Assembly: GCF_947077775.1 (NCBI RefSeq)
Contig: NZ_CAMTTE010000001.1
Span: 2,818,501-2,882,500 of the forward strand
Reading direction: 5' to 3'
Length of the DNA stretch: 64,000 nucleotides
Origin: Salinibacter pepae
Lineage (GTDB): Bacteria > Bacteroidota > Rhodothermia > Rhodothermales > Salinibacteraceae
The position numbers and the translations under genes were made by a program. Below the pieces are notes generated by a model, which worked only from the letters and a program-made list of their open reading frames with translations, did no database searches and had not been told where the DNA came from. Positions 57,868 to 64,000 of this stretch are shown here, piece after piece (position 1 is the first letter of the stretch; each line of letters starts with the position of its first letter).

Positions 57868-60078
57868 TCAGAGCGTGAGCGTGAGGCCGACGTAGACCGA
57901 CCGGCGGAAGTCCGTCCGCCGGTACCGACGGGTCGAATAGTCGGGCGAGTAGGTCACATCGACGGCGTTGGCCCGGTCGAGGACGTTGTTGAGCGCCGCG
58001 TAGACGACCATATTTTGTGTGCGATTGAAGGGCCAGAAGTAGCTGACCTGCAGGTCGAGGCGGTGGTAGGCCGGAAGCCGCGCGCCGCCCACGGGCCCGT
58101 CGACCGGCAGGAGGGCGCCGGACTCCAGCCGCTCGGTGCCCACGACGGGCGTGAAGGGCCGGCCGGTGACGTAGCTGTAGGTGCCGCCGACCCGGAACTG
58201 GTCGATCACGCGCACCTTCCCGACCGCCGTGATCTGGTGCGTCAGGTCGTAGGGGGCCGGCCCGTCGTCCAACTCCACATCCGTCCCCCGGTCACGGGGC
58301 TGGGTGCGATGGGAGCGGAGGAGGCTGTAGGAGGCCCAGCCGTTGACGCGCGTGCCGAGAAACGATCCGTACTTGGCGAACAGATCGATGCCCCGTGCGA
58401 CGCCCCTGCCGTCGTTGGCGTAGCGCGAGGACCCGGTGCGGACGACCAGGTCGCAGTACGGCTTGTGGTAGGCCTCCGCGCGGAGCAACAGGTGCTCCCG
58501 CTCGTGGCGCAGGCCGAGCACGACGTGCTGCGCGCGTTGGGCGCCGAGCGTATTTTCGCCCACGTGCTCGCCGTAGGTGTTGAGCTCCGGAAACTGGTGG
58601 TAGAGGCCCCAGGCGGCCCGCAGCTGCGTGTTCGGCGCGAACGACCAGGCGAGCCCCACCCGCGGATCGACGACCGGACGGCCCGCCCGGCTGTGGACAT
58701 CGGTCCGCAGCCCGGCCCGCGCGACGACCGACGAGGGCAGGCTCGATTCGACCTCGACGTACCCCCCGGCCCGCGTAGCCGGAAGCGATTCGTCGATCGA
58801 GCGTATGGCGGCGTCAGGGGCCACCACGTCCGGCTGTGTGGGAACCGTGCCGTCGAATCGGTAGCGCCGACGCTCCACCGTGCCGCCGGTGCGAACGGTC
58901 CAGTCCCCGCCCCCGCGCGTCGCGTCGACGCGCAGCGTGGCGGCCCGGTCGGTGGGCGACAGGTCGAGGGCGCCAAGCGTCCTTTGCGACGTGTACGCGT
59001 TCCAGGAGGCGCTCGACTCCACGGTCCATCCCTTCGCCTGGGCCCTCCACTGCAGGTTGTAGAGCTGATTCGTCGTCCGGCTCCGGTAGACGCCGGTGTA
59101 GGTGCCTTCGGTCGTCTCCACGCCGATGCGGTTGCGGCGGGCAAAGGCAAGAAGCTTCAACTGCCCGGTGGGGCCGTAGTCCCAAGTCAGGCCCAGGGTG
59201 CCGTCCAGGCCCTGCGGCACGGTGGCGTAGTCCCCGCGCCGACCGTTGACGCGGAAGAGCACCCCGGTGAATGACCGGTTGCCGGAGACCCGGAGGCCGA
59301 GCTCGTCCCCCACGAGCGGCTGGTCGAGGGAGACCGACGCGGCGGCGAGCCCGAGGTTTACGTACCGGCTGGATTCCTCCGGGCGGTCCTTCGATTCCAT
59401 CGCGAGGACGCCCGAGAGCGCGTTGCCGTACTGTGCCGAGAAGCCGCCCGTGGCAAAGGTGGTGCCGCCGACGAGGAAGGGGCGCACGGCGCCGAACGAC
59501 CCCCCCGCCGGGGACTCGTAGCGGTACGGATGGGAGACCGTCGCCTGGTCGAGCAGGGTCTTCGTCTCGGTCACGTCCCCGCCGCGCACGAACAGGCCGG
59601 CCCCGTCCCCCGGCGCGGCCACGCCCGGAAACGACTGCAGGGCGCGGAACAGATCGCCGGCGGCGCCCGGGGTCGTCACGGCTTCGGTCGAGCCCAGCGT
59701 TGCCTCGGAGGGCGAGCCGGTCGAGAACGTCTCGCCGGTGACGACCGCCTCGCCGAGCTCGATGCTCTCGGCCCGAAGCGTGAACCGCACGGTGCTCGTG
59801 TCGCCGGCGCGGAGGCGGAGGGACCGTTCGACGGGGGGGTAGCCGACGGCCGAGGCCCGCAGGACGACCGACCCGGTGCGCGTTGTTTCGAGGCGGAACC
59901 GGCCGTCCCCTCCGGCCGCGGTGCCGACGGCGGCCCCATCAAGCTGCACGTTCGCGTAGGGGACCGGCGCGCCCCGCGCGTCGCGCACCTGGCCTTCCAC
60001 GACGGCGGGCTGGGCCGGGGCCACGCTGGGAATGAGCGCGAGCACGAGGGCAAGGCCTCCAACGAAGCGGCGACACAT
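57868..60078 (-). CDS. TonB-dependent receptor with carboxypeptidase-regulatory-like domain
   Basis: 736 residues. Signal peptide (FVGGLALVLALIPSVAPAQP). Residues 25-110 beta-sandwich (VEGQVRDARGAPVPYANVQL). Plug with GAAGDLFRALQSFPGVAAPG and GLFVRGGDVTETKTLLDQAT, then an outer-membrane barrel ending RRSVYVGLTLTL without the usual final aromatic residue. The plug resembles the peptide or sugar type of Bacteroidota receptors rather than siderophore receptors, and the palindromic iron-box-like element is not in its promoter. Substrate unknown. Confidence 0.9.
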   Translation of the reverse strand: MCRRFVGGLALVLALIPSVAPAQPAVVEGQVRDARGAPVPYANVQLDGAAVGTAAGGDGRFRLETTRTGSVVLRASAVGYPPVERSLRLRAGDTSTVRFTLRAESIELGEAVVTGETFSTGSPSEATLGSTEAVTTPGAAGDLFRALQSFPGVAAPGDGAGLFVRGGDVTETKTLLDQATVSHPYRYESPAGGSFGAVRPFLVGGTTFATGGFSAQYGNALSGVLAMESKDRPEESSRYVNLGLAAASVSLDQPLVGDELGLRVSGNRSFTGVLFRVNGRRGDYATVPQGLDGTLGLTWDYGPTGQLKLLAFARRNRIGVETTEGTYTGVYRSRTTNQLYNLQWRAQAKGWTVESSASWNAYTSQRTLGALDLSPTDRAATLRVDATRGGGDWTVRTGGTVERRRYRFDGTVPTQPDVVAPDAAIRSIDESLPATRAGGYVEVESSLPSSVVARAGLRTDVHSRAGRPVVDPRVGLAWSFAPNTQLRAAWGLYHQFPELNTYGEHVGENTLGAQRAQHVVLGLRHEREHLLLRAEAYHKPYCDLVVRTGSSRYANDGRGVARGIDLFAKYGSFLGTRVNGWASYSLLRSHRTQPRDRGTDVELDDGPAPYDLTHQITAVGKVRVIDQFRVGGTYSYVTGRPFTPVVGTERLESGALLPVDGPVGGARLPAYHRLDLQVSYFWPFNRTQNMVVYAALNNVLDRANAVDVTYSPDYSTRRYRRTDFRRSVYVGLTLTL

Positions 60079-60240
60079 GGCGAGGATGGGGGGCGAGGAT
60101 CAGATCATCCGCAATGGCATCCTCGCATATTCGCCGTCTGGGCCTCGCGTTTGGAGGGACTCGACGAGTCGCGTCTGCCCTCGCCGGGCCGTGCGTCGCG
60201 CCGATGAGTGAGCAGGGCTGGGTCCCGAGACGCGTCGTCA

Positions 60241-60290
60241 AAAAAGGTCGTCAAAAAAGAAAGGCCGACCCGCCAACTGGCGAGCCGACC
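60241..60290 (-). terminator. Rho-independent terminator of the 60316-60525 gene
   Basis: On the minus strand a hairpin CTCGCCAGTTGGCGGG is followed by a T-rich run (complement of A tracts at 60241-60263). It lies 26 bp after the stop codon of the small Cys-containing gene. Confidence 0.6.
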
Positions 60291-60315
60291 CGAAACAAGT
60301 TGAATGAGGGCCTCC

Positions 60316-60525
60316 TTAGGCGACGACCTCCGCCTGCTCCTCGGGGACCGGCATGGCGTCGAACCGCACGCCCTGGTCCCCCGGATACGGTTCGTGGTGG
60401 TCGTGCTGGTTGCGCCAGATTTCCTCCGGGATGCCCTCCGGAAAGGCGTCACAGACCGCCTCGTCGTCGCGGTCGCGGTCGAGATGCGTACAAGACTTGC
60501 ACATTGATTCGATGTCGTGGGCCAT
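60316..60525 (-). CDS. Small Cys/His protein
   Basis: 69 residues: [20 protein letters not shown], then [20 protein letters not shown], then [17 protein letters not shown]. Three Cys (CxxC and one more) and several His could hold a zinc or iron site. The CxAFP-x-IPxxIW and YPGD-x-G-x-RF pattern recurs in small uncharacterised bacterial proteins. Start at ATG 60525 (MAHDIES); an upstream start would add 19 basic residues. The TTTAGA palindrome lies 90 bp upstream, hinting at metal control. Confidence 0.72.
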   Translation of the reverse strand: MAHDIESMCKSCTHLDRDRDDEAVCDAFPEGIPEEIWRNQHDHHEPYPGDQGVRFDAMPVPEEQAEVVA

Positions 60526-60614
60526 GGCTGCCGCTCCCTGGTTTTGTGCGGGTCTATTGAGAAACTTCACAAATCTGAACACCCTCGATTCCGGGAAGAT
60601 CCACTGCGGACAAA

Positions 60615-60633
60615 ATTTAGAGTCGGTCTAAAT
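60615..60633. promoter_or_regulatory. ATTTAGA-N5-TCTAAAT palindrome between divergent small Cys-rich genes
   Basis: Seven-bp perfect inverted repeat with a 5-bp spacer, same core (TTTAGA-N5-TCTAAA) as at 7324-7340. A degenerate copy, TTTAGA-N5-TACAAA, follows at 60736-60752 closer to the rightward gene. Likely operator of a metal-dependent repressor. Confidence 0.62.
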
Positions 60634-60781
60634 CCAGTCCCGACCGGCCCGTACGTCGTCTACGGCGGGAGAGAAGGACCGGTCTCGCCCGAAATTTCAC
60701 GAAGGGCGGTTGTACGTTCCGGTGCCGCCGATTTATTTAGACTCTGTACAAACAAGTAGCCTTTTCAAGCCGACGTCGGCC

Positions 60782-61090
60782 ATGCAACTGGAAGACATTG
60801 AGCGCGAAGCCCCTGTCGACTTTTCGGTGTGCGACCGCCCCGGCCAGGCCTGCTACAAGTACTGCCTGCGGGGGAAAGGGTGCACGTTGGGCGTGCTTTT
60901 CGAAACCTCAACCTGCGTCTGCTTTGAGTGGCTTACCGAGAACGGGCAGGCGGTCCCCTACCGGCCTGAGCTCCGCTACAAGGCGTGGCCGAAGCGAACG
61001 GTTGCCCGCCTCGTAGAAGACGGGTGGTGGGAGCCAGAGCCGGAACCGCCCGATGCGGTGCCTGCGTCGTCGTCCGCGCAGGGCGGGTGA
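60782..61090 (+). CDS. Small six-Cys protein of unknown function
   Basis: 102 residues. Cys-rich centre: VCDRPGQACYKYCLRGKGCT, then ETSTCVCFEW, six Cys in the pattern C-x6-C-x3-C-x5-C-x10-C-x-C, suggesting a bound metal or Fe-S cluster or disulfides. C-terminal half WPKRTVARLVEDGWWEPEPE is polar. No family recognised. Promoter region holds the shared CTGTACAAACAA motif and the degenerate TTTAGA box, so it may be co-regulated with iron uptake. Confidence 0.6.
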   Translation: MQLEDIEREAPVDFSVCDRPGQACYKYCLRGKGCTLGVLFETSTCVCFEWLTENGQAVPYRPELRYKAWPKRTVARLVEDGWWEPEPEPPDAVPASSSAQGG

Positions 61091-61164
61091 GTCCGGTCGC
61101 CGGCGGTGGCGGAGACGACGTGCAAACGCGCTGGGCCCTTCGCTTCGGGCGGTCGCACAAGCAA

Positions 61165-62244
61165 TCAACCGGCAGGGCCGGCCGAGGGCTGGCGCCTCCG
61201 GTCGGCAGCCTCGGAATCTCCGGACGGTGTGTCGTCGGCCGTTGCGGGCGTCTGCCGTTCCGGGCCGTCCTCGACGATCACGGGCTCGAACCCGGCCTGC
61301 TGGATCATCCGGTGGTCTTTGGATTCGCCCTGTCCCCCGGTGGTCAAGTATCCGTCGGTGAAAAAGGAATTGGCGGCGTACAGGGCCAAGGGCTGCATCT
61401 GGTCGAGCACGACCTCGCGTCCGCCGGCCATGCGGAGGTCCGCTTCCGGGTGGACGAGCCGAAACATGGCGAGGGCCTTCAGGCAGTCTTGGGGGCGCAC
61501 CTTATCTACGTCCTCCAGCGGGGTGCCGGAGCGGGGATTGAGGAAGTTCACCGGGACCGACTCGACCCCGATCTCGCGGAGGGCCAGGGCCAGGTCGACC
61601 CAGTCCGCGCGGGCCTCGCCGAGCCCAATGATCCCTCCACAGCACGCCTCCATGCCGGCCGCCTTGGCCTGCTTGACCGTCTCGACCCGATCACTCCACT
61701 CGTGGGTCGTCACCACGTTTTCGAAGTGGTCGCAGGACGTCTCCAGGTTGTGGTTGTACCGGTCCACGCCCGCATCGGCCAGCTTTTCGGCCTGCTCCGC
61801 GCCCAGCAGTCCGAGGGAGGCGCACACGTCCATCGGATACCTCTCCTTGATGCGGCGTGTGGCCTCACAGACAACGTCGACCTCGCTGGAGTGGGGGCCC
61901 CGGGTGGCCGTCACGATGCAGTAGGTCACCGCCCCCTTGTCCCAGGCGGCCTTGGCGCCCTCGACGATCTGATCCACCTGCTGCATCCCGTACTGCTCGG
62001 GGTCGCTGTCGAACTTGAGGGACTGGCTGCAGAACGCGCAGTCCTCCGGGCACACGCCGCTCTTGGCGTTTTGAAGGACGTGGATGCGCACGCGCCGCCC
62101 GTGATGATGCCGCCGGACGCGAAAGGCGGCGTCGAGCAGGGCGAGCACCTCATCGTCGTCGGCGTGCACGACGTCGAGCGCCTGCGATGAAGAAAGGGGC
62201 GTACCGTTCAATACTTGAGTCGCCAGGGTTCGCCAGGCTGTCAT
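61165..62244 (-). CDS. bioB: Biotin synthase
   Basis: 359 residues. KSGVCPEDCAFCSQSLKFDS carries the radical-SAM Cys65-x3-Cys69-x2-Cys72. YNHNLETSCDHFENVVTTHE and GMEACCGGIIGLGEARADWV are BioB signatures; the conserved Cys and Arg ligands of the auxiliary [2Fe-2S] cluster lie in EACCGG and RMAGGREVVL. Inserts sulfur into dethiobiotin. About 40 C-terminal residues form a disordered tail. Start at ATG 62244. bioY is also in this window but far away, and no bioA/D/F is present. Confidence 0.94.
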   Translation of the reverse strand: MTAWRTLATQVLNGTPLSSSQALDVVHADDDEVLALLDAAFRVRRHHHGRRVRIHVLQNAKSGVCPEDCAFCSQSLKFDSDPEQYGMQQVDQIVEGAKAAWDKGAVTYCIVTATRGPHSSEVDVVCEATRRIKERYPMDVCASLGLLGAEQAEKLADAGVDRYNHNLETSCDHFENVVTTHEWSDRVETVKQAKAAGMEACCGGIIGLGEARADWVDLALALREIGVESVPVNFLNPRSGTPLEDVDKVRPQDCLKALAMFRLVHPEADLRMAGGREVVLDQMQPLALYAANSFFTDGYLTTGGQGESKDHRMIQQAGFEPVIVEDGPERQTPATADDTPSGDSEAADRRRQPSAGPAG

Positions 62245-62506
62245 GGGCACCGGGAAGGTGGTTGGGGTAGCGTGCGGGGGGGCATCGGGAGGCAACCCTT
62301 CCTCTCGTGCTCCGCCGAAACGATGTTGGGCTTGTGGGGGGAAGCCCTTTCACAGGGAAAGAAAATCCTGCTTCAGGAAAAACCCTGACCGTTCCTTTTG
62401 GGACTGTCTTCGAAAAATATGACAGAGCGTACGGGCGAGGCGACGATGCCCCCCTTGAAGTCTCGGCCTCGACGAGATCGACCGGGGAGCCGGAGTGCCT
62501 CGGGAG

Positions 62507-63319
62507 TTACCCGAGGGCAATCACAAACCCGACGGCTGCCGCGACGGCGGAGAGAGCCGCGAGGAACAGGAGGTGGAGGAACGACGGCGAACTGTCGCCC
62601 GCCGTGGCGTCCGGCAGGTCGTCTTCCGAAACGGGTGGGGGCGGGTCGGGCCCGGCGTCGTCCACGACGAGGCAGCCGACCTGCCGAGGGTGGTCCTGGA
62701 CCCAGGCGTCGGCGGGCACCCCCACGAGAATCCAGAGAATGAGGAGGTCCCCGGCCGCGGCCACCAGCATCAGAAACCCATAGAACGTTGGGGGCCAGTG
62801 GCCCGTCACCAGTCCGACGCCCAGTGGGCCCGCGCCCAGTACCAGGCCGGGCAGGGCGAGGGTGCGCCGGTACGAGCGGGCCCGGGTGGGGACGGTGCAC
62901 TCCGCGAAGGGGGTGAGGGCCGCCCAGTGCACCCCGAACCGGACCTCCGGCCACGACGCCCCGCCCCACACGTGCCCGAGGCCATGCAGGGCCTCGTGGA
63001 GCACCACGCCGACCGTGAAGGCCGAGAGGAACAGCAGAATGCCGCTCGGGTCGGTGGGAAACGGCGGATCGGGCAGGCCCCAAAGCGCAAGGTACGGCCC
63101 GAGGGTGAGAAGGGCGATGGGGGCGAGGAGGGCTGCGCCCCGGACCTGCGCCTCGGCTGGGGGCAATACGGCACGGCGCGGCCGACGCGGAACGCTGGAG
63201 GCGGAGGGCGGACCGGAGTCGCTGATGTGGACGGGCGGGTTGCGTGAGCGGTAGCGGGCGAATCGTGGTGCCCCGCAGCCGGACACCCAAAAGACAGTCG
63301 TTGAAAGACAGTTGTGCAA
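62507..63319 (-). CDS. HExxH membrane metallopeptidase-like protein (DUF3267/M50-like)
   Basis: About 270 residues if started at TTG 63319; no ATG or GTG start is available early in the frame, so the true start is uncertain and may lie nearer residue 50. Helices: LLAPIALLTLGPYLALWGLP, ILLFLSAFTVGVVLHEALHGLGH with the zinc-binding HExLHxxxH, ALPGLVLGAGPLGVGLVTGH, FYGFLMLVAAAGDLLILWIL and a C-terminal helix LLFLAALSAVAAAVGFVIAL. A DUF3267-type relative of site-2 proteases. A second Asp ligand may be in AAAGDLLIL. Confidence 0.7.
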   Translation of the reverse strand: MHNCLSTTVFWVSGCGAPRFARYRSRNPPVHISDSGPPSASSVPRRPRRAVLPPAEAQVRGAALLAPIALLTLGPYLALWGLPDPPFPTDPSGILLFLSAFTVGVVLHEALHGLGHVWGGASWPEVRFGVHWAALTPFAECTVPTRARSYRRTLALPGLVLGAGPLGVGLVTGHWPPTFYGFLMLVAAAGDLLILWILVGVPADAWVQDHPRQVGCLVVDDAGPDPPPPVSEDDLPDATAGDSSPSFLHLLFLAALSAVAAAVGFVIALG

Positions 63320-63480
63320 AAAATACGCCGGATCGGCATCCTGTTCTCCTTCGTTTCCGGGATCGGAACGACCGTGTCGCCGGGAATTTCGATGAGGAGT
63401 GTGACCCGCACCTGCCCGGCGATCGCCGGGCCCGGACGCGCTCGTCTCTCCGTTCCTCCCCCCACACGCTTGCCTGTCTG

Positions 63481-63879
63481 ATGCGCGTGACCCTGACGCA
63501 CGTTGACGTCCAGGTCGTCCCCTTCGGTTCCGGCGAACAGGACGACCGGTGGGACCTATTCTCGGGCCCGGATCTCTACTACGAGGTGTACGATCCGGAT
63601 GGGGCGTGCCTTCACACCAGCGCGGTGGTTGACGACGTAGGCCCCCGTGATCTCCCCGTAACGCTGGACGCCGAGGTCGTCCTGCAAGAAGCTGGGTGGC
63701 ACGTTCTGCGGCTGCTGGACGCGGATCTGATTGAAGACGAAGTCGTGGGGTGCGTGGACTTTGCGCCGGATCGAATTCTCGACGGGCGCTCGGCCTCTAC
63801 GCCGGCCCGCGCCGTTCGGCTGAGCGATGGGGACCTGACCCTACAGCTACAACTGGCGTGGACAGACGACCAGTCGTGA
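63481..63879 (+). CDS. C2-like beta-sandwich protein
   Basis: 132 residues: MRVTLTHVDVQVVPFGSGEQ, then DRWDLFSGPDLYYEVYDPDG and LHTSAVVDDVGPRDLPVTLD, LRLLDADLIEDEVVGCVDF. Order of strands and the PDLYYEVYDPDG loop resemble C2-type calcium/lipid-binding domains; Asp residues in loops could bind calcium. Intracellular (no signal). Function not assigned. Confidence 0.6.
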   Translation: MRVTLTHVDVQVVPFGSGEQDDRWDLFSGPDLYYEVYDPDGACLHTSAVVDDVGPRDLPVTLDAEVVLQEAGWHVLRLLDADLIEDEVVGCVDFAPDRILDGRSASTPARAVRLSDGDLTLQLQLAWTDDQS

Positions 63880-64000
63880 CGTCGGGGGGCGACGGCCGGT
63901 GGAAGCGATAACGCCAGGGGATGGAACGGGGCTTGCTCCTGCTATCCTTACACGTGCAGGGGATTTTCCGTCGGTCGTTTCCCCCGAGGACGATCTGCCG
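63880..64000. other. Terminal intergenic bases
   Basis: 121 bp at the window edge. No gene visible; AGCGATAACG and the following bases do not form an attC pair that I can see. Confidence 0.4.

Overview
The window is a GC-rich chromosomal segment whose proteins are strongly acidic (Asp/Glu-rich, low Lys). It carries TonB-dependent receptors with an N-terminal beta-sandwich domain, a CrtI-type carotenoid desaturase and a Brp/Blh retinal-forming oxygenase. Together these suggest an extremely halophilic Rhodothermota/Bacteroidota bacterium of the Salinibacter type. The organism name is an inference from gene content and style, not from a database match.

Layout. 0-6.6 kb: a zinc-ribbon protein cut by the window edge, a DnaQ-type exonuclease, ssb, an MIO-type aromatic amino acid lyase and a UvrD-like helicase. 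6.6-12.3 kb: a ferric-siderophore uptake and reduction operon (TonB receptor, two small membrane proteins, PepSY-TM reductase) preceded by a perfect TTTAGA-N5-TCTAAA palindrome. 12.3-21.8 kb: a chromosomal integron. Its tyrosine recombinase carries the IntI-specific insert and points right. A leftward array of AT-richer cassettes is separated by attC-like imperfect palindromes. The cassettes hold toxin-antitoxin modules (some decayed), a TPR protein with a degenerate Mrr-like head, a small PD-(D/E)XK protein, and a three-gene unit (triple-repeat small protein, TIR-like protein, Mrr-like nuclease). 21.8-33 kb: a DUF1772-like protein, an FAD amine oxidase-like enzyme, hutH, an SDR39U1-type epimerase and an RND efflux operon whose spacers hold hairpin-forming repeats. 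33-42.2 kb: hisE-hisG, bioY, a Phd-type antitoxin, a PEGA lipoprotein, xseB, an SDR, a YjbQ-like protein, xseA, a low-molecular-weight phosphatase and a fructosamine kinase. 42.2-45.4 kb: a retinal/carotenoid cluster (2Fe-2S ferredoxin, small membrane protein, blh, crtI). 45.6-51.1 kb: RIC di-iron repair protein, hemN, thiO, a nitronate monooxygenase-like protein and an Rrf2 regulator. 51.1-60.1 kb: a LytTR/histidine-kinase pair and an ABC-2 export operon broken by two identical 936-bp IS5-type elements, then a TPR lipoprotein and a second TonB receptor. 60.3-64 kb: two small Cys-rich proteins around a second copy of the TTTAGA palindrome, bioB, an HExxH membrane peptidase-like protein and a C2-like protein.

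The most interesting part is the integron, above all the cassette of about 2 kb that combines a small three-repeat protein, a CAP12-like TIR protein and an Mrr-like nuclease. It looks like a mobile defence module whose small partner has no obvious assigned role. Other strong observations are the shared iron-box-like palindrome, the MIO lyase with tyrosine-type selectivity residues, and the split ABC permease.
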